Below are positions 1-5,936 of a stretch of DNA of 8,378 nt, one piece after another (position 1 is the stretch's first letter; each line of letters begins with the position of its first letter). Position numbers and translations under genes: made by a program. This stretch comes from Bacteroidota bacterium (GTDB taxonomy: Bacteria > Bacteroidota > Bacteroidia > Flavobacteriales_D > Crocinitomicaceae): the NCBI GenBank assembly GCA_016866375.1, contig VGMK01000081.1, forward strand, positions 1 to 8,378. The letters are read 5' to 3'. The notes beneath the pieces are model-generated. The model worked only from the letters and a program-made list of their open reading frames with translations. It was not told the DNA's origin and did not search any database.

Positions 1-400
1 CATCGCGTGGTTCAATGCCATTTACCCCACCTGCATTCAAGCTACCAATTTTAGCATCTAAAAAAGCAGATTTTGACGAGTAGCGTTCTTTTTCAGCCAA
101 CCACTCACTTGCTAATTTACCTATATCTAGTTTCACCGAGAATAATGGCATGGAATGAATTTCCTCGGCAAGTTGTGCGGTAGTGAAAATATCAATCGGT
201 TTATTTACAACTTTACCTGCATACTCATGTAAATTCAAAATCTCGGAGATAGTCACATCCGTTAAATGATGTCTAAATAATACTAATTCTACCCCCTTAT
301 CATAAAGTAATTCCCCAACCTTACTTTGCAATTTAACTGCTGCTCTTTCTCTTTCCAGGTGAAAATTCAACTCTTTTTCGTAATCAATTTCTGATTCCAT
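1..400 (-). CDS. gap: Glyceraldehyde-3-phosphate dehydrogenase with N-terminal extension (partial, N-terminus only)
   Basis: The minus-strand frame opens with ATG at 400-398 and stays open to the left edge, giving 133 codons and no stop. The visible part contains LVLFRHHLTD (about 40-49), LNLHEYAGKVVNKPI (about 56-70), KLDIGKLASEW (about 90-100) and ends in GIEPRD. From memory of the family, these match the roughly 120-130-residue N-terminal extension of the long (about 480-residue) GAPDH type of Bacteroidota, in which a segment like IEPKDVVLYGFGRIGR then starts the NAD-binding Rossmann domain. The Rossmann domain, catalytic Cys and C-terminal domain lie outside the window, so the assignment rests on the extension alone. 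GAPDH oxidises glyceraldehyde 3-phosphate to 1,3-bisphosphoglycerate in the cytoplasm; whether this form works in glycolysis or gluconeogenesis cannot be told here. It lies downstream of rpoD on the same strand but beyond a terminator, with its own candidate -7 box at 422-429. Confidence 0.72.
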   Translation of the reverse strand, partial: MESEIDYEKELNFHLERERAAVKLQSKVGELLYDKGVELVLFRHHLTDVTISEILNLHEYAGKVVNKPIDIFTTAQLAEEIHSMPLFSVKLDIGKLASEWLAEKERYSSKSAFLDAKIGSLNAGGVNGIEPRD

Positions 401-421
401 AAGTACAAGATGTTTGTAAGG

Positions 422-429
422 CAAAGATA
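422..429 (-). promoter_or_regulatory. Candidate -7 box for the extended gap gene
   Basis: Read on the minus strand this is TATCTTTG, an exact match to the Bacteroidota -7 consensus TAnnTTTG, placed 21 bases upstream of the gap ATG. That predicts a leader of roughly 15 nt. The best -33 candidate is a TTG in TGTTGG about 24 bases upstream, slightly farther than the usual 17-23, and it lies inside the rpoD terminator hairpin. An 8-mer with two free positions can occur by chance in AT-rich DNA, so confidence is limited. Confidence 0.4.
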
Positions 430-437
430 TAAAAGAA

Positions 438-463
438 AAGGCTGTCGGAAAACCAACAGCCTT
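438..463 (-). terminator. Intrinsic terminator after rpoD
   Basis: There is an 8-bp perfect inverted repeat, AAGGCTGT at 438-445 and ACAGCCTT at 456-463. After one mismatch (446/455) two further G-C pairs close an AAAA loop on the plus strand. On the minus strand the hairpin is followed by a T-rich tract (437 down to about 423, TTTCTTTTATATCTTT). It begins 21 bases after the rpoD stop codon. The plus-strand side lacks a U tract, so the terminator works for rpoD only. Confidence 0.82.
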
Positions 464-484
464 AAAAATAGTCAGGAACGTACT

Positions 485-1351
485 TTACCCCAAATAACTT
501 TTAAGAAGCTTATTACGCGATGTATGGCGCAACCTACGAATTGCTTTTTCTTTAATTTGTCTTACTCTTTCTCGCGTTAAATTGAATTTAGCTCCAATCT
601 CCTCTAATGTTAATCCGTGGTTCATTCCAATTCCAAAAAACAAGCGTATTATTTCTCTTTCTTTATCTGTGAGCGTACTAAGTGATCGTTCAATTTCTTT
701 TTGCAAGGATTCTGCAATCAGTGCCTGATCTGTTCTTGGCGCATCATTATTGATCATTACATCCATCAATGTTCCGCCGTCCTCGTTAGTAGTTAATGGT
801 GCATCCATTGAAAGATGTCTTCCTGAAACATTTAAGGATTCTTTGATCTTATCTTCCGGAACCTCTAGGGCTTCTGCCAACTCTTCCGCAGAGGGAGGGC
901 GTTCGTATTCTTGTTCTAACCTTGAAAATGCTTTATTGATTTTGTTTAAAGACCCCACTTGATTAAGGGGTAATCTTACTATTCTAGCCTGCTCAGCAAG
1001 AGCCTGAAGGATGGATTGCCGAATCCACCATACGGCATAGGAAATAAATTTAAATCCTCGTGTTTCATCGAATTTTTGGGCGGCTTTAATTAATCCCAAA
1101 TTTCCTTCATTAATGAGATCTGGAAGCGTCAATCCTTGATTTTGATATTGCTTTGCGACAGATACAACAAATCTTAAGTTTGCTCTTGTTAATTTTTCTA
1201 AGGCCCTTTGGTCTCCGACTTTAATTTTTCTAGCAAGGTCCACTTCTTCTTCTGCAGTGATGAGTTCCTCTCTGCCTATATCCTGCAAATATTTGTCTAA
1301 TGATTGGCTCTCTCTATTGGTTATTGATTTGGTAATTTTTAACTGTCTCAT
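485..1351 (-). CDS. rpoD: Primary RNA polymerase sigma factor (sigma-70/RpoD, Bacteroidota short type)
   Basis: This 288-residue protein directs RNA polymerase to housekeeping promoters. Region 1.2 lies at about 17-47 and starts with SLDKYLQDIGREELI. Region 2 spans about 50-120 and includes core-binding LPDLINEGNLGLIKAAQKFD (76-95) and the promoter-melting and -10-reading stretch GFKFISYAVWWIRQSILQA (99-117). Region 3 spans about 133-209, and region 4 about 222-275, with the -35-reading helix-turn-helix LTLEEIGAKFNLTRERVRQI (247-266). It lacks region 1.1 and the non-conserved insert of the 613-residue E. coli RpoD, which is the known form of the primary sigma factor in Bacteroidota. A group 2 sigma is possible in principle, but regions 2 to 4 match the primary sigma of this phylum closely. 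It is transcribed alone or after htrA and ends at a strong hairpin terminator. No Shine-Dalgarno sequence is seen beyond a weak AGG next to the ATG. Confidence 0.95.
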   Translation of the reverse strand: MRQLKITKSITNRESQSLDKYLQDIGREELITAEEEVDLARKIKVGDQRALEKLTRANLRFVVSVAKQYQNQGLTLPDLINEGNLGLIKAAQKFDETRGFKFISYAVWWIRQSILQALAEQARIVRLPLNQVGSLNKINKAFSRLEQEYERPPSAEELAEALEVPEDKIKESLNVSGRHLSMDAPLTTNEDGGTLMDVMINNDAPRTDQALIAESLQKEIERSLSTLTDKEREIIRLFFGIGMNHGLTLEEIGAKFNLTRERVRQIKEKAIRRLRHTSRNKLLKSYLG

Positions 1352-1404
1352 CCTATAATTTACACGTTATACATCTATCTCTAAATTCCTAAGCTCAATT
1401 GTTG

Positions 1405-1412
1405 CAAAGTAA
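1405..1412 (-). promoter_or_regulatory. Weak candidate -7 box for rpoD
   Basis: On the minus strand this reads TTACTTTG, one mismatch from TAnnTTTG, and lies 54 bases upstream of the rpoD start. No convincing -33 TTG is present at the expected distance. The A-tract repeats at 1448-1483 would fall about 45-80 bases upstream of the resulting start site, where UP-like elements act. The call is tentative. Confidence 0.25.
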
Positions 1413-1447
1413 AACTAAAAACTGTGAATCTTAAAATATTCTTACAC

Positions 1448-1483
1448 TTTTTTTTGCACCTTTTGAAAAGTTTTTTTTGCACC
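1448..1483. repeat. 13-bp direct repeat with A-tracts upstream of rpoD
   Basis: TTTTTTTTGCACC occurs at 1448-1460 and again, identically, at 1471-1483. The period is 23 bp, about two helical turns. The 10-bp spacer, with flanking bases, forms a small palindrome CTTTTGAAAAG at 1460-1470. On the sense strand of rpoD the unit reads GGTGCAAAAAAAA. It lies in the 157-bp spacer between the htrA stop and the rpoD start. It could be a paired operator, a curved or UP-like upstream element, or a weak 3' signal for htrA. No GC-rich terminator hairpin for htrA is seen in this spacer. Confidence 0.6.
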
Positions 1484-1508
1484 AAAAATTATGCCTTTTT
1501 ATAACCCA

Positions 1509-2981
1509 TTATAATCCAAAGCCAACATAATCTTTCTGACCTAAACTGTCAATTACCTCGAGCAAAATACCCCTACTATTCCCGTTTAATTTTGAAGTCA
1601 ACTGATCAACCGTTTCGATGGACTCATTATTTATTTTTGTAATAATTGTGCCGACATCTAAACCGACAGACTTCAATTTACCAGAGGTTATTTCTACAAT
1701 CTTTACCCCGTAGTTTAAACCTAGCTCTTTCTTCTCTTTTTCCGTCAAAATTTCAAATGTAGCCCCTAAAGCGACGTTTCTTTTGATTTCTTCTTTCGAT
1801 AATAATGCAGTTTCACCCTCTTTGTTACGCAATATAATCTCTTTTATTACCTCATCCTCATCTTTCTGACGAATCAAGATCTCGATTTTGTCCCCAGGTC
1901 TCTTTTTTCCAATTTCTTCTTGAAGATTAGCAACTGAATTTACCTCCTTTGAACCAATCTTTAAAATAATATCACCATTTTTAATCCCTGCTTTGTCCGC
2001 ACTACCTCCTTCAATCACTTCAGCAACATAAACACCCTTTAAATCTTTGAGCTTGTTCTTTTCCATTAATTCTTGGGACATATCAGAGATTTTTACTCCC
2101 AAATAACCCCTTTGCACAATCCCAAATTCAATCAAATCATTCATAACCTTCTTTACCAAATTGACAGGAACTGCAAACGAATAACCAGAGAAACTTCCTG
2201 TTTGAGAAGCGATAGCTGTATTTATCCCAACTAATTCTCCTTTTGTATTTACAAGAGCGCCTCCACTATTACCGGGATTAACGGCAGCGTCAGTTTGAAT
2301 AAAAGACTCAATCGGAACGACACCTTGCCCACCCCGCTCGCTTAATAAATTGATATTCCTTGCTTTGGCAGAAACAATACCCGCCGTTACAGTGGATGTT
2401 AGATTGAACGGATTACCAACGGCCAATACCCATTCTCCAATTTTCAATTCATCACTATCCCCAAAATCAACCGCTTTAAAATTTTTACCTTCAATTTTCA
2501 ATACGGCAATATCTGTGGAGGGATCAGTACCAATTACCTGTGCTACATATTTTGAATTATCGTTTAATACCACCTCTATTTCGCTCGCATTTTCAATTAC
2601 GTGATTGTTGGTCACAATATACCCGTCAGGAGAAACAATAACGCCAGATCCAGACCCAGATCCAAATTGCTTAAATTCTCGTCCGCCTGCCCCTGGACCG
2701 TAAAAAAACTCCTGGAATATATCCCTTTGAAATGATGTCTGTACGACTTTTGTATTCACGTGAACAACCGAATTTATAGTTTGAGCAGATGCAACTGTGA
2801 AATCAATTCCGGTATTTAGTACAGTTGTCTCTTTGAGGTGTTTTAACTCAGGTGATTTTTCACTTATTCGTTCAACCCTTGTTTCTCTATGAACTTCTTT
2901 TACAATTTCATTCGTAACGAAAGGAATAGTGCCTCCAACTAGACTCACACCAAGTACTTTGAGATATCCTACATAATTCAT
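1509..2981 (-). CDS. htrA: HtrA/DegP-family periplasmic serine protease with two PDZ domains
   Basis: The 490-residue protein is an envelope quality-control protease and chaperone that degrades misfolded exported proteins. Residues 4-23 form a hydrophobic signal peptide or signal anchor (YLKVLGVSLVGGTIPFV). The trypsin-like domain spans about 65-285 and has the full catalytic triad: His127 in TNNHVIENA, Asp157 in STDIAVLKI and Ser239 in NPGNSGGALVN. A Gly/Ser-rich run (GSGSGSG, 107-113) leads into the first strand of the protease domain, as in flavobacterial homologues. PDZ1 covers about 290-385, starting at RGYLGVKI with the GSADKAGIKNGDII segment (326-339). PDZ2 covers about 403-488 and is more divergent. 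Length and layout match DegP/DegQ. It is divergent from dapF and lies upstream of rpoD on the same strand, 157 bp apart. Co-transcription with rpoD is possible because no strong terminator lies between them. Confidence 0.93.
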   Translation of the reverse strand: MNYVGYLKVLGVSLVGGTIPFVTNEIVKEVHRETRVERISEKSPELKHLKETTVLNTGIDFTVASAQTINSVVHVNTKVVQTSFQRDIFQEFFYGPGAGGREFKQFGSGSGSGVIVSPDGYIVTNNHVIENASEIEVVLNDNSKYVAQVIGTDPSTDIAVLKIEGKNFKAVDFGDSDELKIGEWVLAVGNPFNLTSTVTAGIVSAKARNINLLSERGGQGVVPIESFIQTDAAVNPGNSGGALVNTKGELVGINTAIASQTGSFSGYSFAVPVNLVKKVMNDLIEFGIVQRGYLGVKISDMSQELMEKNKLKDLKGVYVAEVIEGGSADKAGIKNGDIILKIGSKEVNSVANLQEEIGKKRPGDKIEILIRQKDEDEVIKEIILRNKEGETALLSKEEIKRNVALGATFEILTEKEKKELGLNYGVKIVEITSGKLKSVGLDVGTIITKINNESIETVDQLTSKLNGNSRGILLEVIDSLGQKDYVGFGL

Positions 2982-3088
2982 TTTAACTTAATTTTTAGAT
3001 TTTTACAATTTTAACAAAAATCAGTCCCAAATTAGTACACTCAGGCTGTTAAAGATTGTTAAGCATATTTGCTTACTTTTGCTTTTGT
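2982..3088. promoter_or_regulatory. Divergent promoter region between htrA and dapF
   Basis: This AT-rich 107-bp spacer must hold the htrA promoter (leftward) and the promoter of the dapF operon (rightward). Only the dapF side has a clear -7 match, at 3074-3081. No TAnnTTTG match was found for htrA. TGTTAA occurs at 3047-3052 and 3057-3062, exactly 10 bp apart, and its reverse complement TTAACA occurs at 3011-3016. Such short AT-rich words may be chance. Confidence 0.5.
3074..3081 (+). promoter_or_regulatory. Candidate -7 box for the dapF operon
   Basis: TACTTTTG matches the Bacteroidota -7 consensus TAnnTTTG exactly. A TTG at 3056-3058 could be the -33 element, but the 15-base spacing is shorter than usual. 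The box ends only 7 bases before the dapF ATG, so transcription from it would give a leaderless or nearly leaderless mRNA. It also supports ATG at 3089 as the start. Confidence 0.42.
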
Positions 3089-3868
3089 ATGTCAACCATT
3101 CATTTCGCAAAATATCAGGGAACAGGAAATGACTTCATCATCATAAATAATTTTACAGGTCGTTACGCCTTGTCTATTTCCCAAGTTATAACATTGTGTG
3201 ATCGACGACACGGAATAGGTGGTGATGGGCTCATCCTTATTGAAAAATCGCAAGAAGCTGACTTTTTTATGAATTATTTTAATTCGGATGGTTCAAAAAG
3301 TTTTTGTGGAAACGGTTCTCGATGCGCTGTTCACTATGCTAAAGATATAGGAATTATTCAGGAAGAAACAAAATTTGAAGCCTTTGATGGCCTCCATTTT
3401 GCGTTAATTGGGGAGAAGTTCATAAGCATTAATATGCATGCCGTGAGTCAAATTCAAAGGTTTAATAATGACTATATCTTAAATACTGGATCTCCACATT
3501 ATGTGCACCTTTCGGAGGATCTGACTTCGGAAAAAATTCTTCAATTTGGAAAATCAATTCGCTTTAGCAGTGACTTTAACGAGGAAGGAATAAATGTTAA
3601 CCTCATGAAAGTCATAGATCAAAACACCATTGAAATTGCGACATACGAGAGAGGTGTTGAGGACGAAACATTGTCATGTGGTACGGGAGCCGTGGCCTGC
3701 GCAATAATTTTCAATGAACTTTCTGCAAAAGAAAAGAAAAGAACTGTCACAGTGAAGGTTAAAGGTGGTTCACTGCGAGTTCTCTACTCTTACAGCGACG
3801 GTGTTTATTCAGATATTCAATTATCTGGACCAGCAATTCCTATTTTTTGTGGATCCGTCGAAATTTGA
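3089..3868 (+). CDS. dapF: Diaminopimelate epimerase
   Basis: The 259-residue cytoplasmic enzyme interconverts LL- and meso-diaminopimelate without a cofactor, the penultimate step to lysine and the source of the meso-DAP cross-linking residue of peptidoglycan. It starts HFAKYQGTGNDFIII (5-19), the family N-terminus. Both catalytic cysteines are present: Cys73 in NSDGSKSFCGNGSRCA and Cys197 in ERGVEDETLSCGTGA, where Glu188-Arg189 are the usual substrate-binding pair. Length fits the family's 260-280. The ATG at 3089 is chosen because homology begins right there; an in-frame TTG at 3056 would add 11 residues of no family character and would overlap the promoter box. It heads the plus-strand operon. 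The next gene overlaps its 3' end by 20 bp if that gene starts at GTG 3849. Confidence 0.95.
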   Translation: MSTIHFAKYQGTGNDFIIINNFTGRYALSISQVITLCDRRHGIGGDGLILIEKSQEADFFMNYFNSDGSKSFCGNGSRCAVHYAKDIGIIQEETKFEAFDGLHFALIGEKFISINMHAVSQIQRFNNDYILNTGSPHYVHLSEDLTSEKILQFGKSIRFSSDFNEEGINVNLMKVIDQNTIEIATYERGVEDETLSCGTGAVACAIIFNELSAKEKKRTVTVKVKGGSLRVLYSYSDGVYSDIQLSGPAIPIFCGSVEI

Positions 3869-4361
3869 ATTTATTTTTTCCAATTTGGAAATTGATGCAA
3901 AACCTGACCTTTCCGCAAGTGCATTCCTATGGATATGGAAACCTCTCGAAATTGCACCTCACGTTGGCCTCTCCATTTCAGGTGAATATTTCAGCTTAAA
4001 GGCTACAGGAAAAGAGTTGCACATGGATACGACTAAATTATTACTTCTAGTGAATAAAAAATCAACTCCTCTTGTATTGATAGAAATTAGAACTGAAATT
4101 AATAAAAAAGATGTTTTAAGAATATTTGATTCATTTGAATGCGCATCACAATTAAATTCGAGTTGCCTTCAACCCATTTCACAACTCTTAGATTCCCCGT
4201 CAGGGAAATTAGCCGAGTTACTTTTTCAATTGGAACGCCGAGAATGTTTGGGAAAAACGTATGCACTAAATATCGAAGAATCAACAATTGGAATTCTTTA
4301 CTATGATGTTACAGCAATTGAAAAAAAACTAATTTCGTTACAGCATGCTAAAAGGAGATAA
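3849..4361 (+). CDS. Protein of unknown function (170 aa), possibly a permuted papain-like fold
   Basis: I do not recognise this protein. The start chosen is GTG 3849, which overlaps dapF by 20 bp in another frame, much like the next two junctions. TTG 3885 is the alternative. An upstream ATG at 3765 is unlikely because it lies deep within dapF. The protein has no signal peptide or membrane segment and is probably cytoplasmic. The middle contains APHVGLSISGEYFSL (36-50), then a hydrophobic strand LLLLV (64-68), then NSSCLQPISQLL (103-114), and a mixed C-terminal third ending in Lys/Arg. A His in an HxG segment followed about 68 residues later by a Cys opening a helix (His38, Cys106) recalls permuted papain-like families (YiiX, LRAT or PPPDE types). 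This is inference only. It sits between dapF and an acetyltransferase and is tightly coupled to both, so it is surely expressed with them. Confidence 0.72.
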   Translation: MDPSKFEFIFSNLEIDAKPDLSASAFLWIWKPLEIAPHVGLSISGEYFSLKATGKELHMDTTKLLLLVNKKSTPLVLIEIRTEINKKDVLRIFDSFECASQLNSSCLQPISQLLDSPSGKLAELLFQLERRECLGKTYALNIEESTIGILYYDVTAIEKKLISLQHAKRR

Positions 4362-4869
4362 TTTCTATTTGCGGGTTGTTGAAAAAGACGATGCCATGAT
4401 ATTGTTTCAATGGGAAAACAATATAGATAATTGGAAAGTATCTAATACGGAGATTCCATTCTCCATGCATTCCATTCATCAGTTGATAGATCAACAATCG
4501 GATTTAAGAACCTCTGGCCAATTGCGATTTATTATTTGTCAAAATGAATCGGATAACCGCATAGGAACGCTCGATCTTTATGACGTTAATTTTAAACATG
4601 GCCACGCCTCCATAGGAATTCTAATTGCTTCGGATGAATATAAAAGAAAAGGGGTTGCAACGGAAAGTATTCAATTAGTAATTGCTTATTGTCGTGATAT
4701 TCTAGACTTGATCAATCTGCAGTGCTTTATACACCACGATAATGAGGCAAGTATTGCCTTATTCGAACATTTAGGCTTTCAGCGCGTTGGAGAAAAAAAT
4801 AATTGGCTAGTATTTAAAGGAAAAAGGTTTAACGAATTAACGTATCAATTATGTCTAAAAGAACTTTAA
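4345..4869 (+). CDS. GNAT-family N-acetyltransferase (RimJ/RimL-like)
   Basis: The 174-residue cytoplasmic protein belongs to the acetyl-CoA-dependent GNAT superfamily, Acetyltransf_3 type. It starts LKGDNFYLRVVEKDDA, the usual first strand and helix of RimJ/RimL proteins. Motif A is IGILIASDEYKRKGVATESI (90-109). Its pyrophosphate loop KRKGVA (100-105) fits (Q/R)xxGx(G/A) with Lys in place of the first Arg/Gln. Motif B is NEASIALFEHLGFQRVG (133-149), with the typical Asn and the LGF turn. The acceptor cannot be told from the sequence; it may be a protein N-terminus, an amino sugar or a small amine. The ATG is internal to the previous gene's end (17-bp overlap), and mltG begins 19 bp before its stop, so translation is probably coupled on both sides. 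Confidence 0.88.
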   Translation: MLKGDNFYLRVVEKDDAMILFQWENNIDNWKVSNTEIPFSMHSIHQLIDQQSDLRTSGQLRFIICQNESDNRIGTLDLYDVNFKHGHASIGILIASDEYKRKGVATESIQLVIAYCRDILDLINLQCFIHHDNEASIALFEHLGFQRVGEKNNWLVFKGKRFNELTYQLCLKEL

Positions 4870-5936
4870 TATTGATTATTACAGGAATTGCACTTCTGAT
4901 CAGTCTATTTTTTATTGTACCAATGGCAAATGTCTATTTTAAGGGTAAAAAAACTTCCATTAATAACAAGGAAGTGGAAATCATAGTGAAAAAGAACACA
5001 AACCTAAGCGTACTAGCTAATCAATTATCGGATGCAAAAATTATCGACGATAAAGACGCTTTTATTGCTGTTGGCGAATATAAAGCACTCAACGAAGAAA
5101 AAATTGCCGCGGGAAAGTATTTGATAAAACCAAATACCAGCTTCAAGAACATGTTAAACGGCTTCACAAAAAATAGCAAAGGAAATGGCAATGCAGAGGT
5201 TGAAGTTGAGGTTACTTTCAATAATTGCACAAGCATTGAGGATATTTGCGGTAAAGTATCGAAGTGCATCGATATAGATAGCGCGCGCTTGAACAAATAC
5301 ATTCGCAATCCAAAAAATTGGCAAAAATGGGGGATCGAAATGACCTATGAACAACTCCCCTCTATATTTATTCCAAACACCTACAAAATGTTCTATGATA
5401 CAAATGAAGACCTTTTCGTAAATCGAATGGTCAGTGAATTTAAAGAATTTTGGACAAGTGATCGTAAATCAAAATTGACATCAATTGGATTGAAATCGCC
5501 TACTGATGCTGTGACATTAGCAAGTATTGTCTATTCTGAGCAAAACGTTAATTCAGACGAATGGCCGATCATCGCAGGCTTGTATTTAAATCGAATAAAA
5601 CAGGGGATAAAGCTTCAGTCTGATCCTACGTTCAAATTTTGTTGGGGCGACAAGCTTAAAGGTGTTGAGCGTTTATTGAATAAACATCGTGATATTGAAT
5701 GTGCATACAATACGTACAAAATAAATGGACTGCCTCCTGGACCAATATGTTTGCCCTCTCCGAAGGTTGTTGATGCCGTACTGAATCGGGCAAATGTAGA
5801 TTTCATTTACATGTGCGCAAAACCTGATTATTCAGGAAGACACAATTTTGCGGTTTCCGGAGTGGAACACGCGAAAAATGCTGACGATTTTCAAAAATGG
5901 CTGGCTGCTGAACTTCGCAAAAAAAATGGACGATGA
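4851..5936 (+). CDS. mltG: Endolytic murein transglycosylase MltG (YceG-like)
   Basis: The 361-residue inner-membrane enzyme cleaves nascent peptidoglycan strands within the chain, leaving 1,6-anhydroMurNAc ends and setting strand length. A single N-terminal membrane helix (about 6-28) puts the body in the periplasm. A LysM-like region follows (about 42-105). The YceG catalytic domain spans about 165-355. Its catalytic Glu aligns to Glu230 in LASIVYSEQ, followed by GLYLNRIKQGIKLQSDPT (243-260) and the signature YNTYKINGLPPGPICLPS (286-303). The end YMCAKPDYSGRHNFA (320-334) is typical of Bacteroidota members. Length matches the family. Seven cysteines are present (126, 133, 139, 264, 284, 300, 322), more than usual for a periplasmic enzyme. 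It overlaps the GNAT gene by 19 bp and the next gene by 4 bp (ATGA). Confidence 0.94.
   Translation: MSKRTLILIITGIALLISLFFIVPMANVYFKGKKTSINNKEVEIIVKKNTNLSVLANQLSDAKIIDDKDAFIAVGEYKALNEEKIAAGKYLIKPNTSFKNMLNGFTKNSKGNGNAEVEVEVTFNNCTSIEDICGKVSKCIDIDSARLNKYIRNPKNWQKWGIEMTYEQLPSIFIPNTYKMFYDTNEDLFVNRMVSEFKEFWTSDRKSKLTSIGLKSPTDAVTLASIVYSEQNVNSDEWPIIAGLYLNRIKQGIKLQSDPTFKFCWGDKLKGVERLLNKHRDIECAYNTYKINGLPPGPICLPSPKVVDAVLNRANVDFIYMCAKPDYSGRHNFAVSGVEHAKNADDFQKWLAAELRKKNGR

Noticed and set aside
1484..1508. Possible htrA terminator AAAAAGGCATAATTTTT
   Set aside because: The stem is only A-T pairs with no U tract after a GC-rich hairpin, too weak to call.
2350..2604. 84-codon plus-strand frame within htrA
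   Set aside because: It is antisense to the conserved protease domain, which fully explains the sequence.
2641..2672. Short repeated GATCCAGACCC-like units
   Set aside because: They encode the Gly-Ser-Gly-Ser run of HtrA, normal for flavobacterial homologues, and are not a mobile or regulatory repeat.
3056..3088. In-frame TTG start that would add 11 residues (LSIFAYFCFC...) to dapF
   Set aside because: Family homology begins at the ATG at 3089, the extra residues look like non-coding AT-rich DNA, and the stretch overlaps the candidate promoter.
3765..3848. Upstream ATG extension of the unknown 170-residue protein
   Set aside because: It lies wholly inside the conserved C-terminal part of dapF in another frame and would give a 104-bp overlap. 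GTG 3849 gives an overlap like the neighbouring junctions.
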